64,000 nt of DNA from Corbicula japonica. Taxonomy: Eukaryota > Mollusca > Bivalvia > Venerida > Cyrenidae. The stretch lies in assembly GCA_038501625.1 (NCBI GenBank), contig JAZAYU010000013.1, positions 7,192,001 to 7,256,000 of the forward strand, in the 5' to 3' direction. The translations under genes were made by a program, and so were the position numbers. Below the pieces are notes generated by a model. It was not told the origin of the DNA, searched no databases, and saw only the letters and a program-made list of their open reading frames with translations. Positions 36,583-49,146 of this stretch are shown piece after piece; the first letter of the stretch is position 1, and every line of letters starts with the position of its first letter.

Positions 36583-39500
36583 ATGGCTTCCAAACACGAC
36601 AGATTTGAAAAAGTCTTTTCTGGCGACAAGATTCAATATAAATGTTCGTTGTGCTCACGGCAATTAAGTTCGAAACAGAACATACTGATCCATTTACACA
36701 AGTTACACAGTCTATGTAAGATATTAAAGTTCTTTTTACAGTATTATTAATTATAATTCGGCTGGGAAATCGGTGACAGGACTTTTCGCTTCCTTGACGT
36801 TCAACTTTGGTCTTTTCACCTCGTAAAAGTTTCGGCCCTAGCCTATTTATTATATGGTTCAATAAAGGCGGATTAATCAGGAAATACCATCACTTTTTAG
36901 CGAAACAACTTAAGTCTTTTAAAAAATAGAAGATTTATTTCAAGTCTCAAGATTAACAAGAAACATGATTCACCAAGACATTTATTTTTGTTTGTTTGTT
37001 TAATTTCAAATTCAGCTATCTTTCTCCTTCAAAGAATTATCTCCAATTATCAAAAATTGCTTACATTGTTATCAGTGATAGTGTGCACTAAGAGCTATCC
37101 ATCCATACCAATATGTTTTGTTGCAAATTATTTTTTTTATTTTTAAACTAATTTTGACATACAGTAGACTCCACGAAATCAGGTATCGGCTATAAGAATA
37201 TATCGGCAAATGGGGTATGATTTTTGAACACAAAACCATTTCCTATATAAGCAATGTAAATTTTATCGGTCATACGGGTATTGGATTAGAGAATATATCG
37301 CCCAATCAAATAGAAATTTTGCAATTTTTTTTGCCAAAACTGATTGAAATCGAATATTTTCATCGCCTGTTTACAGGAAATGACACCGGATGTACCGTTT
37401 ATCGTCCGTATTAAAGCTGATGACGCCCTTATTATTTGCCAATTATCAGCTGATAAATCCAATTAAATATTTTGACAGCGATGAACAGGGACAGTGAAGC
37501 CTCCAGGCAAACTAATTGTAACCTGTCACCGCTTTTAAACAGCTTATTCAATCAGGCGTTAAAAAATCTGTTACAAATACACAGCAGCCTATAGGACTAT
37601 CCGTTATTGAGACGTTATTGGTACATGTACTTACAATAATCCATGTTTAAATTCCATTGTCTCTTTTTAATTATCGCATAAATTAATCCGCACAATTCAG
37701 AAACAAACAAACAAAAAGTAATTTCTCAATCATGTTTAAATAACACTCATAGATTTTTGTACATTTCTTCGATCCTCCTTCCATGTTAATTTCATACAGA
37801 GACTGAATTTGATTGACAGTCAGTATGGAGGTAAACATTGATAACAACCATCAATGAAATGCAACTTCAAAGGAAATTGTCAGCTCATATCAAGACTGTG
37901 TTTTTGTCGGCTCTGCTTTGAAATTGTTTGATCTACAAAACTATGTATGTGACATTTCACATTTTTAGCTGGATTAAATTGGTTGATGATGCAACCATAC
38001 TGAAATATGATACTTAAGATAAAATTGGGATGTAATTTATTATGGAATATGTTCGCATTGGTTAGTGTTTTAATACTTATTTCACATTCACGTTGTAAAT
38101 GTCGCGGTAGCATAATATAATTTGAAACTTCGATTTTGTAGCAGAACATGACAGAAGGGTCTGTTAATCAATAAATAAACATACAAAATAATGCATATTT
38201 ATCCAGAACAGGATCTACCTGACCTCCCTTGTCAACAAAAATATGCAGATTTCATGATGAATACGATTACCGGCCAATCGAGTACTCTGGTCAATAGAAT
38301 ATTTTTAGCTGACAATTTGTGTATTCGATTTGCCGGAGTCTACTGTACTATTTTAACAGTTGAAGTTTTGGAGGGGGAGAGGGGGGCATATATGTTTTAC
38401 AAACATCTCTTGTTTATTATATTAGTACATCCTGGGAGGAAAAGGTGAAAATGCCCCTCTCCATGGGTACCAGGTACCTCCTCTCCCAATAATTTGAATT
38501 ATTGAAGTGATATATGCATACCTCATTTTCAGTTCTTAGGAAAATAACAAATTCCAGTATTGTTACATTTAACTATTGTCTTCTTATTTTACATTGATAT
38601 TTCAGATATTGTTATATACACTTAATATTTACAGCTCCTGTAAAACGGCAGAAGAAATTGTATTTAACTGATAAAGACTTGGATGTTCCTCCACGTACAC
38701 TGTACAGATGGAAAAACAAAACAAAACAGACAAACACTCTTAGCTGTGAACAAGATCAGCTTCCAAGTAAAACAAGTACAAAATTTGCAAGTCATGGTAA
38801 GCTCATTAAAAGTTTTTATACATAATGTTTTTAGTTCCTTATATCTCTGCAACCAAAACTTGTTTTAAATTAAAACTTGATTATTAATATTATTTATCTT
38901 TATGATATGTCCACATACATTAATGTATATTTTCGTTATATACTGTAACTATCCGGCCTAAAATGTGTCCAAGTATATTTCACATAATCTATAATTTTTA
39001 AAAAAATCTTTATCTTGGCAACATTGAAATATCTATAATTTCAGGTGCAGAATCACTGGAGTGTGATGTAGAAATTTCATCTCAAGCAACAATTGATGTA
39101 GAAATTTCATCTCAAGCAACATCTTATGTAGAAATTTCATCTCAAGCAACATCTGATAGAGATATAAACAATGATAGTGTTTTCAATAATAGCAGTGGGT
39201 GCACATCAGAGTTGTCAGATGTTGGATCTTCATATTCCGGATATATGTCAGATACCTTTCATAGTCATACAGAAGAAGAAAGTTCAGACATAAACACTGT
39301 TTCAGATTCAAACTCTGACACAGATGTATCTTCTGATACGGAGTCTGAATATTCATCATGCTCGGATACTGAATATTCATCCTGCTCGGACACTGAATAT
39401 TCATCATGCTCGGGCACTGCAAATGCTGATTCTGGAGATCAAAATAACTTAATGACAAATGAACTAGAGGCACTAACAATAGTGTCTACTTTCCGTCGCC

Positions 39501-42500
39501 ACAACCTGACCACAAGTGCTTGCAAGGACATACTTGACACTGTGAAATCAGTTTGTAAAGACTCAAAGAATGCACATGTGTTAAATTACGATTACGTACT
39601 GTCCTTTGTTGATTCAAATCAATTAAATGAAGTGCATTATTGTGAATTATGCAATGAAGTGTTTCCAAAAGACTTAAATATATTCAGATGTAGCACCACA
39701 AACTGTGAGGGTTTGCGTTACAAAGGTCCACGATCGAAACAAAACAGCAAGGAAAGACAGCCTAGACAGTGTTTCATTGTTGCTGATGTCGAAAAACAGC
39801 TAACAGATTTTCTTCAGTCTCCTGGTAATATTTAGCTTGACTATTCTTGCTAGAAAGAAGGGCATTAAGTATTCACAATGTCCAAAACGTAGCGTTACTA
39901 AACTGGTCAGAACATACTGCAACCTTGTTAACACTATAGAGGACACTTAATTTGTCTTGATAAAATCAAGGTCAAATACAGAGTTCTGTGGGGTCAATTA
40001 ATGTCTAAACTCTTGTCTACCAAGTATTATAGTTATATCATTTTTATTGTCTTTAGACAAAAATAATTTTACAGTTAAACACATGTTTCGGTTGCCAAAA
40101 ATTTGTCCTTATTGGCTGATAGCTCAAGTTAGCAAATTATTAGCGTAGCTACATTTACTAAGATTTAGAAAATTTGAACAAAACATGTTAATATTGGTAT
40201 TTTCAATTCAATTTTTAAGTAGCTTCCATCTGTGAACCTGTAATTTTAAAAGATCTGATCTCTGGCATAAAATAAATTGTAAGAAAAAGAAAATTAACAA
40301 TAAATTCAATAATTTTAATGTTTTATACTGTTTCTAAAATAGTACATGTCACTTGTGACAGTGACAGTGAAATACACACCAAAGCAACAAACATGCAATT
40401 GAAACATTGATTGTATCAGAAACATCTATTTATTATATTACTTACATTTAACCCCTTCCTTCAGATATATACTTTTATTGTGTGGGCAAACAGTGTAGAT
40501 CCAGATCAGCTGGCATATCCTTACCATCTGAACGGGATGTACAGTGTTTGCTTTTTTATTCGTATCGTTATTTATGACCAAAATGCAACCAGTGCAGATC
40601 CTGATCAGATGGCATGAATGTGCATGCTGATCTGGATCTACATTGGTTGGTCATGTGTTAAAATGTGTATGGAGAAAAGGGTTGAAATATGGACAAAATG
40701 AGTCAACAGAAGCATAGTAAAATATCTTGTGTGCTATTATCGGTAGAATAAAATGGAACAGCTATATTTTATCACAGATTCGTGTATATGGTGATTTCGC
40801 TATTTATGTTTCTATAGAAATTGCTGCAGATCTTTTTAAAAATAAATTTCATTTACATGCTGTACTAAACAAGTTAATTTACGAGAACAGTTTTTGGCAA
40901 GCTAAGTTGCTACTTGTAGAAAATCTATTTCATACATATATATGCCTTCATTGGGTAGTTATTATACAATCCTTTGCCAAGAAAATAACAACCATTTCTG
41001 CTGTTAAGCCTTTTTTTCAAAAGTCTTCTGTTTATTAGAATCTTGTTCATACTTTATATTTTTGTATTCCAGATGTTATGGCTAATATTAGATCTCAGAA
41101 AACTGCGGCCCGTTCTCAAATGAACCAGGATACTATAACGGATATTATTGATGGAACAGCTTATAGGAAAATGCTGAATGGTGATGGGTTTCTGAATAAT
41201 GCTGACTATAATATAACTGCTGTGATAAATACAGATGGAGTCAACCTCTACTCGTCTTCAAAGGTTGAGCTGTGGCCAATATTCATGGCAATAAATGAAC
41301 TCAATCCAAGAATTAGATTTTCACGAAACAATGTTCTGTTAGTTGCAATCTGGCAAGGAAAAGGCAAACCTCCATTTAAACAATATATAGAATGTTTAGC
41401 ACCTCACATGAATAGCCTCTACAGGGAAGGAATCAACATGGTACTAAATGGTAATAAAATAAATGTGAAAGTCAAAGTAGTGTGTGGTGTGTTTGACTTG
41501 CCTGCAAAAGCAGGTATTCTAAATATGAATTACTATAATGGTACTAATGCATGCATCACATGTGAAGAGCCTGGGCTAACAGTACCACAAGGTAATGGAT
41601 CAGCCAGGTCTTATCCATACAGAAATGGTCAACATACATTACGGAAGCATGAAGATGTTCTGGATTGTATGCATTCAGCAACTCACAAAAACAAGATTAA
41701 AGGCTTCAAAGGGGTATCTGGACTAATCTCTATTGAATCATTTGATCTTGTTGATGGTATAGTCCCTGATTATATGCATGCTGTTCTGCTTGGAGTCACA
41801 AACACGCTTATGTGTAAATGGTTTTCACCAACGGAAAGCAGGAAAGACTACTTTGTTGGAAAACATCTGAATGAAATTTCTCTCCGTCTCCAGAATATAC
41901 AGCCTCCAACAAGCATTGAAAGATTACCACGAGACTTGGAAAAAAATTACAGAAATTTAAAGGCTACTGAATTACAAGCATGGTTACTTTTCTATGCAGT
42001 ACCATGTTTAGTTGGAATTCTGCCGGAGGTTTATCTGGCACACTTTACTTGTCTTTCAGAGGCAGTGTACATTCTCCTAGGTGATCAGATAACGCCAGCA
42101 AGCTTGCAGAGAGCACAACGCCTGCTTGACCAATTTTATTCCTCATTTGCGGATTTGTATGGTGCAGGATCGTGTGGACTAAATGTGCACAACACATGTG
42201 TTCATTTAGTCCATTTTGTGAAAATGTGGGGCCCACTCTGGGCTTGGAGTTGTTTTGGTTTTGAAGATAATAACGCAATGCTATTGCAGGCTGTACATGG
42301 AACAGGTGTAGTTACAAAACAAATAATGGGGCACAAACAAGTTGAAGCTACACTACGTAGAAAATCTCTTCATGAAGGTAAACAAAGATATTGGAAAACA
42401 ACATACAAAGCAGAAAACTGTGATGTTGCTGGAAAAATGACAGCAATTGGAAATGCTGGAATTGAAGATTTTCTTGTAGAACTGGGTATTGATAAGAATG

Positions 42501-42871
42501 TTAAACAAATTTCAAGGGTTATTGTGAATGGGCGTAATTTCTGTTCCTTGAAATATACACGCATGAAGAAGCGAGTCTGTAGCTATGTTTTATATTCTGA
42601 TGGTAAAGTGGGATGTGTAAAGTATTTTGTTATTGTTACAGATTCAAACATTGTTTATGCAGTTCTTGAAAAGTATGACTCTTGTGAAGAAGTACAATTT
42701 TCTCAGTTACCTGCTGCGAAACATCTTGTACCAATAAAAGCGACAGGCATTGAAATTGTGATTCCTGCTAACTACTTAATTGATACACTTGTGTACATAA
42801 ACGTCTGCCCTGAATTGAGTGCATGCGTTGCCCTGATGCCTAGCACTCATGGACATGCCATCTTTAAATAA
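36583..42871 (+). CDS. CACTA/EnSpm-like transposase (4 exons, 957 codons)
   Basis: Exons 36583-36715, 38635-38796, 39045-39824 and 41073-42871 join in phase across GT-AG introns; 2,874 nt gives 957 codons plus stop with no break. Order: C2H2 zinc finger at residues 21-42 (C21, C24, H37, H42), basic signal PVKRQKK (46-52), three DVEISSQAT repeats, an acidic Ser-rich stretch with three SDTEYSSC repeats, a C-x2-C...C zinc-ribbon-like region near residue 300 (CELCNEVFP), then the catalytic region. The latter has NTDGVNLYSSSKVELWPI (Asp near 413), GVFDLPAKAG (Asp near 500), CITCEEPG, PDYMHAVLLGV, YGAGSCGLNVH and GPLWAWSCFGFEDNN, the typical order of TNP2/Transposase_21-like CACTA enzymes; the Asp residues and a later acidic residue are catalytic candidates. 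It should cut and join the element's ends in the nucleus. The intact reading frame implies recent activity. Confidence 0.85.
36716..38634. other. Transposase intron 1
   Basis: 1.9 kb with no coding signal on the plus strand. TACAGTAGACTCC at 37162 could be one end of a TA-flanked MITE, but no partner end was found. Confidence 0.35.
40448..40686. mobile_element. TTAA double-hairpin MITE in transposase intron 3
   Basis: It begins TTAACCCCTTCCTTCAGATA and ends GTATGGAGAAAAGGGTTGAA. Both hairpins are recognisable, and the copy is moderately diverged. It lies in an intron, so the transposase frame is not affected. Confidence 0.75.
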
Positions 42872-42923
42872 CAATTTTGGTATCTACTTTTTGTTTATCC
42901 ATAAAGGGATAGGAAATAATAAT

Positions 42924-43337
42924 CACATATTTAATTAAACTCTTTAATTTCAAAACGTTTCAGCCATCGGCCTTCTTCAATTGAAATTGTCACAACAAGC
43001 TTACATTTTCTTATTATCACAACATACATACAGGAAGTTAAAAGAAATGTTTGTATGATGTCAATGACGTCATAGTTGACGTCTGATGTTGCATCAGTCC
43101 CACACAGGCTTTTTGGTGCCAAATTTATAAATAAATTACATTATAATTAAAATGAATAATTATAATGTAATGTAATTTATTTATTTATGTAATTTATATA
43201 TATATATTCCTTTAAATATAGATTTTGCTAAATATATATCATCATCAATTGATTAGAAAAATACATCACAAAAATTTCAACTGAAAAAGGCCAATTGCCG
43301 AAACGTTTTGAAATTAAAGAGTTTAATTAAATATGTG
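42924..43337. mobile_element. 414-bp TIR element downstream of the transposase
   Basis: Ends CACATATTTAATTAAACTCT... and the complement at 43337 continue for about 60 bp (TTTCAAAACGTTTC, then GGCC-rich GCCATCGGCC / GGCCAATTGCC). The middle is AT-rich with a second palindrome near 43130-43190. No ORF. It is nested inside the large transposon. Confidence 0.7.
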
Positions 43338-43894
43338 CATTTTGGTATCATTTGCATGTTCTTCATCCAAAATGTCAAATAGTTTGTACAGTTTAGTTAC
43401 ACCATCATGCTACATGTATAACTTTTAATATTACCTGACTGGTTGCTTTCATTAGAACACTGGATAAATGCATGCTTGATACCCAACCATGATGGTAACG
43501 GCAACATGTGCTTATTACACATGTATTTATGTGCATTTTTCTACCCAAATGTTAAGCCAAAAACAACTTTTTTTGCATTAGAGGAATATAATGGTATCAC
43601 AATTAAGCCTTATTATGTATGATAATTATAGGTTCTTCACAAGAGTCATACTTTTCAAGATTGGATCAGGAAATATGCACCATTTGTGCAGCAGAAATAT
43701 TCTTATGATGCCTTTATATTTACACAGAAATTTCTGTTATTCGATACAAATTGTTTTCTTGAACCTTAAGATAAATATATTAAATTAAACTACAGGTTCA
43801 TTAACTTGTGTTTCAATATTGTAGTTGTAGAACAAATATTCCAAAATTAACAATACTTGAGAACAAATTTTAAGTACCACAGCTCTTGCTTAAA

Positions 43895-44184
43895 ACTTAA
43901 AGAAATTCAATGAACAGTTCTAGAACTAAAAGAACCACTATCAGTTCTTGAACCATGTTCTAGAACCTCTATCAGTTCTTGAACCATGTTCTAGAACCAC
44001 TATCCGTTCTTGAACCATGTTCTAGAACTACTATCAGTTCTTGAAACATGTTCTAGAACTTCTATCAGTTCTTGAACCGTGTTCTAGAACTTGAATCCAT
44101 GTTCAAGAACATTGCTTTAAGTTCTAGAACAGTTCAAGAACGTTCTTGAACTAACTGTTAGTTCTAGAACTTTTTTCGCAGGGG
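43895..44184. repeat. Right subterminal repeat block of the large transposon
   Basis: Five or so tandem units of about 34 bp (TTCTAGAACCACTATCAG, then TTCTTGAACCATG) followed by AGTTCTAGAACAGTTCAAGA and the terminus. Same core motif as the left block at 30732-31080 but a different higher arrangement. Confidence 0.85.
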
Positions 44185-44186
44185 TA

Positions 44187-46923
44187 TATCTGCTATTATG
44201 AGAATGAATGTCAGAGACTAACTGAAAATTGTCATACATATAAGATGGACATTTTTTATTATAAATCTTGTGAACATGATTGAGTCTCAACTGCTTGACT
44301 CTATTTTCAACATTTAACCAACCAATGCTTTTAAAATCATTTACAGTTAATGAAGTCATAAAGTCATATCCATGAATAAACCTAATAACTTTATTCTGAG
44401 CAGCTTGTAATCTCTGTTTTAATTGTTTAGTAATACCACTGTACCATGAAGAACTGGCATAATCAAAATAGCACTGTATCAAAGAATTACACAATAACTT
44501 TTTCATGTCAATATTTAAACAATGTTTCTGTCTGTACAAAAATCTTACTCTAGAATTAACCTTTTTCACAATATTATTAACAATAGATGTAGCTAAGAGA
44601 TCATTGTCTAATATAGAACCAAGATACTTAACAGATGGTTGTGAATTAATAGTTTGATTATTGCACTCCACATTAAAATTTTTGATTTTCGACAATTTCC
44701 TTTTAGAACTGAAAAATATACATTCTGTTTTTCCAAGGTGTAAAGATAGCTTGTTATCAACTAACCACTTACTACAATTTTCTAATTCCTTGCCTAGAAC
44801 AGTACTAATAACCTTAGGGTCTTTGTGCGAGAAAAGTATAGCACTATCATCTGCATAGAGAATGAGTTTACATTTCTTGCTAATACTGATGCTCATGTCA
44901 TTGATATAACATAAAAACAAAAGTGGTCCCAGAATACTACCTTGAGGCACCCCACATGTGATTTTCATAGACTCGGACATGGCATTATTAACACTAACCA
45001 TTTGGTTTCGATCTGTTAAATAAGATTGAAACCATTCTACTGACTCAACACCCATCATATTTAGTTTTTGACATAAAATACCATGGTCCACAGTGTCAAA
45101 CGCCTTCTGTAGATCTAGCATAATCATTCCGGTATACAATCCTTTTGAAGTTTGACTTTTTATGTGGTCAGTGAGGTGTATGAGACAAGAATCAGTAGAA
45201 TAGTTACATCTAAAACCACTTTGAAATTCATATAAAAGTCCCTCTTTAATTAAAAAAGACTCCAACTGATTATAAACAGCTCTTTCTAAAATTTTGGAAA
45301 CAATGGATAGAATACTAACAGGCCTATAGTTTGAAACATCAGATCTATTATTCTTTTTAAACAGTGGTTTGACCTTAGCACATTTAAGATCCCTAGGAAC
45401 TGTATTTGAAGTAATAGAACTGTTAACTAAAAATGTAATATGTATCTTTATAAAGGGAGCAGCATCCTTCAAGTATTTGGCAGGAATATCATCTAATCCT
45501 GTACTTTTAGAACAATTCAATTTACAAAGTTCCTTATATATGTACTCTTCACTAACAGTATGAATCTTAAATTTACAATCATTAGGATTTCTATCCTTAT
45601 AGAACTGTCTAACAAGGTCAGATTGTACATTGAAAATATTAAAAGGAACAGGTAGCTTATCCACCAAAACAGATGCTACTGTTGTAAAAAAAGTATTGAA
45701 ATGGCTAGCAATTTTAGTTGGTTCAAAACAGTTCTCATTATCAATGCTCAATACAACATTGGGCGAAGATTTTGTTTTATTACTATTCCCTAGATCCTTT
45801 AACTGAGACCATAGTCTTTTAGAATTAAACTTATTTTCCTCTAACTGATGAGAAATATACTCTGACTTAGCTTTTTTTACCTGTCTTTGTACTAAGTTTC
45901 TATAAAAACAATATTTAATATACATTTCTTTTTTTTTATACTTCTTATACTTGTACAGATAGGAATCTCTAATACTTATATGTTCCAAAATAGTGGAATC
46001 TAACCAAGGCTCACTCCTCTGCTTAAGTCTGATTTGTTTAATAGGAGCAACACAATTTAATACACTGGAAAACATCTCTTTAAAAAATAACCAAGACTCT
46101 TCTGCAGAACCGGCAGTAAACATACCAGACCAGTCACAAATTTTAAGATTGTGTATAAAAGCTTCAGCATTGTAGTTTTTCAATGATCTAATTACAATAT
46201 TTTTATGCTTATTAAAAGTACCTTTCTGAAGTTTTCTAGTACAATATACAGGAAGATGGTCACTAAGCCCCACAGGCAGAGTACCAGACTGAAAATTTTA
46301 TCAGGATGACTACATATAATGTGATCAAGGAGACTGGAAGACTTATCACAAATTCTTGTTGGCTCTGAAATAATCTGAGTCAAATTAAAAATACTAAGTA
46401 ATTGTAAAAAATTTCTATATAAAACAGATTTTTTGTTCAAAAAACAGATGTTTAAATCACCAAGAATATACCATTCGGTGTCAGACCTAAACTTTACTAG
46501 TACAGACTCAAGAAGTGTTACAAAATCACTTTGTTTAGGTGGTCTATAACATGACCCAACTAAAATAGGTTTAGTTTTGGGTAATAAAATATCAGCCCAT
46601 ACAGATTCAAGATTGTCACATTCAAGATCTCTTCTTTCTGAAAAAGCCAGGTCTTCATGTATGTAGAGGCACACTCCCCCTCCTTGTCTGTCTCGGTCCC
46701 GTCTGATTACGTTGTAGCCATCAATCCTCACTTCTTGGTCAGTCACCGTATCATCGAGCCATGTTTCTGAAAAAGCTATCACTGCAGCTTTAAAATTTGA
46801 AGTAAAATGTCTGATTTCTGATATTTTGGGTAAAAGTGAGCGAATGTTAAAATGGATAAAATAACTAAATTCATTATAATGTAACAGCTTTGAATGAGAA
46901 TCAGTTTCTACGTAGCATAATTA
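44187..46923 (-). pseudogene. CR1/jockey-type LINE: endonuclease and reverse transcriptase
   Basis: The minus strand from about 46923 reads EFSYFIHFNIRSLLPKISEI, SETWLDD, GGGVCLYI, SCYRPPK, LGDLNI and LLDHII, which are motifs of the APE-type endonuclease. A one-base deletion in a T run (plus-strand A run at 46292-46295) shifts the frame. The second frame then gives the reverse transcriptase: NYRPVSILSIVSKILERAV, QSGFRCNYSTDSCLI, LDLQKAFDTVDH, GVPQGSILGPLLFL, the active-site LYADDSAILF, and a thumb with KYLGSILDNDLL. Coding sequence runs up to SHNSRY at the junction with the 13.45-kb transposon and resumes at 30729. The recorded frame to 44117 reads into the transposon end. The LINE lacks ORF1 here, so it is probably 5'-truncated. 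It is inactive because of the frameshift and the insertion. Confidence 0.85.
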
Positions 46924-47720
46924 ATACAGAATTTATAAAACTGAACTAAACAATGTACACATTCATTCTAAACATGCAGTACAATTGATACAAATTCACA
47001 GCAGATCTTTACAAAGAAGTTTGGGTGCGCATACAGTATGTCAGCCATATTTTTGAAAAGTGTTTTGCAGTATTACACTCTTGCCTAAATACTCATATAA
47101 TGTAAAAATACTAAGATAATTACACTGCAAGTACATTTGAATACTCTTTAAATCAAATACTCGGTAGCTAATTGTTATCTTTTTTAACTTTCAATATTTG
47201 GCTGCATAGTATTTTTAAAACAATTTTTGCAGCATTTGCCTCCCCTTATTTGAAAATGATGTACAATTGAAATATAAAACAACTGTCAAATATTTGCCTG
47301 CATAGTATATCTGTAAATTGCCTGCATAGTAAGTTTAAAAACTTATTTCTTTTGCAACATTTGCCTCCCTTTACTTGAAAACCATGTACATTTGAAATTT
47401 TCAAGAAAGTTCACATTACATATATATAAAACACCATAAATAAGTTCAGTGGGATAAATATTGGTAATGTTTATAATTGAAAATAAAGTAAACTAATGAA
47501 CTCCATTAAATGCAGTTACTGATTTTGAATTTCTCATGCAATTATATTAAACCTTAAACTTCATCCTTTACATTGAAGTCTTATGCACAAATCATATTTT
47601 CAAGAGGCAAGCTACATTAAAGGGCACTCACAGTTTATTGGATTGTGCACACTTTTTTTACTTGTGACATTGATCAGCACCCTTTTTTGCCACAAGTTAC
47701 TGATAAAGGCTTGGTGTCAT
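46924..47720. repeat. Repeats of the 'tttgcctgcatagt' family
   Basis: TTGCCTGCATAGTA and GCAGCATTTGCCTCCCTT occur here about two times each and again at 53545-53930. No gene. Confidence 0.5.
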
Positions 47721-48612
47721 TCAACTTGACTTCAATGTGTTAATTATAAAATTAAACGAGACCTGAATCAAACAGTTTGCAAATTTGTTTATATATGCAC
47801 ATGTTGTTGTATTGTCAGTGTAGATCCTTACATGTAAACTGGTTTTATTATTGCAAAACGATGTAATAGTTAACTGACAAGCTTTGATGTTAATGTGTAA
47901 AGTTTGTTCAAGAGAATCCCAGACACCGCTTAATCGTAGGTTTTCTGTTTCATTGTATCCTCCCCACCCAGAGCCTGACGCATCTGAGAAAAGTATCAGG
48001 TCGGGTTTACCATGAGATACTTTTTTAGAACTGTTCGGTAAATTATCAATCCACCACCTAATGATGGGTTCACATTGTTTGGGGATAATTAAAAAACTTT
48101 CAAATTTGCCCTTATGAGCTCGTAATGCACTATTTTTAACCTTTCCCAAAGGTTTGTAAAATAAGGGTGCATATCTCTAATGCTTCAGATAAATCTACTG
48201 ACCCAAAATAACAGTTTTCTCGCTTAGCATTGACTGCTGTATACAGTGTCTCCATTTTAAAATGAATATGTTTCATGAAATTAGTATTAAAAGCTTGTAG
48301 ATTGAGGATCACCCTAACACGACCATCTTTTTTAGGCCTGATAAATATTTTGGAAATGAATTCACCATCGCACTCGGGCTCCTCTCCCACTTCTTCAATG
48401 ATACGACATTTCAGAAATCTGTCAAGTTCAATTTTAATTTGTTCATTTTCTTCTGGAGCAAAAGTAAGAGGTTTTGGTATTGTTTTTTGAAAGGGAGGTG
48501 TTTCGAGTTCAACTGAGTAACCACATATAGTATTTAGGATCCATTGGTCTGTTGTTAGTTTTTTCCAATTTTTTAAATAGAGTTTTGTTTTTTCCTGCAG
48601 AAAAATTGTCAA
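47721..48612 (-). pseudogene. DIRS-type retrotransposon reverse transcriptase/RNase H, relic
   Basis: Frame 48612-48136: LKNWKKLTTDQWILNTICGY, FISKIFIRPKKDGRVRVILN and HIHFKMETLYTAVNAK are N-terminal RT motifs of DIRS/Ngaro elements. The frame ends right after SVDLSEA, so the YxDD active-site block is deleted. Frame 48149-47721: LILFSDASGSGWGGYNETEN, LEQTLHINIKACQLT and IYTDNTTTCAYINKFAN form the RNase H domain of the same type. The two frames touch at 48136-48149 in different registers, which marks the deletion junction. No tyrosine recombinase is seen beside it. Confidence 0.75.
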
Positions 48613-48788
48613 CTGTATTTTTTAGGAATGAATCAACTGGGGTACCTAAGGTTATTTGTGGTAGTGTTGGCGTGGCTTCTGTAGATGGCCCTGCTTTTTC
48701 TGTTGAAAACTGGTATTGTTGTTGTTTGAATACTTTTGTCCCTGCGTTGTTGGTTTTCTGTGTTGTTTGTGGTGAAAGGAGGAGTGAT

Positions 48789-49146
48789 TCATTGTGTTCG
48801 CTCCCCCTTTTTCCCTAAAAAAGGCAGTTGTTGCTGATTTTGGGTGATGTTTAATCGTGAGGTTTCCATCTTCTTGATTTGTTCTTGGATGTTATCCCCG
48901 AACAGTTGAGTCGCGGATGCCTGATTTTCACAGATGCTTTTAAATCTCAGTTGAATTTTACTTTTTATTTTTCCGACCCGACGAGCGTTGTTTTCTTTTA
49001 CCGTCAGACACGCCATTTTTTTTTATAGCATCCATGAGATAGTTTACTGCAGTGTCAGCATCTTTGCTTTTAGTGAGACAGTCAACAGCTTTCAGGACTG
49101 GCACTATTTGCATATTGATAGTGCCTATCACCCGTTGGTTCAGCAC
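48789..49146 (-). pseudogene. DIRS-type gag-like fragment
   Basis: Two minus-strand frames (49146-48958 and 49016-48789) carry QRVIGTINMQIVPVLKAVDC, MDAIKK and then KSKIQLRFKSICENQASATQ with LFGDNI. The 'DAI...' and 'LFGD(D/N)' motifs are usual at the end of DIRS gag-like proteins, and the fragment lies directly upstream of the RT relic, as expected. A frameshift near 49000 separates the halves. Confidence 0.55.

Larger units (their letters stand above)
30732..44184. mobile_element. Complete 13.45-kb CACTA/EnSpm-like DNA transposon with two genes
   Basis: The ends CCCCTGCGAGAAATTCTAGA (left) and the complement of TCTAGAACTTTTTTCGCAGGGG (right, read inward as CCCCTGCGAAAAAAGTTCTA) are inverted, and TA is duplicated at 30730-30731 and 44185-44186. 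Both ends carry hundreds of bases of short direct and inverted repeats of AGTTCTAGAAC / TTCTTGAAC, as CACTA elements do. Inside are two divergently transcribed intact spliced genes, a transposase (+) and a BEN-like protein (-). The target was a LINE: joining its two halves with one TA gives an uninterrupted coding frame (RY-S-KSNFY). Terminal bases differ from classical CACTA/CACTG and the duplication is 2 bp rather than 3, so the subclass is open. Confidence 0.85.

Noticed and set aside
36476..36862. 128-codon minus-strand ORF upstream of the BEN-like gene
   Set aside because: It covers the antisense of the transposase zinc-finger exon and the shared intergenic region; it has no domain, and the BEN-like frame is a different one.
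39183..39479. 98-codon minus-strand ORF with repeated SMMNIQ peptides
   Set aside because: It is the antisense shadow of the Ser/Asp-rich repeats of the transposase exon 39045-39824.
43895..44170. Regular ~34-bp repeats that look array-like
   Set aside because: They are subterminal repeats of the large transposon, with the same core motif as its left end.
44117..44184. C-terminus of the LINE reverse transcriptase ORF
   Set aside because: These codons are transposon end sequence read through; the true C-terminus is at 30536-30729.
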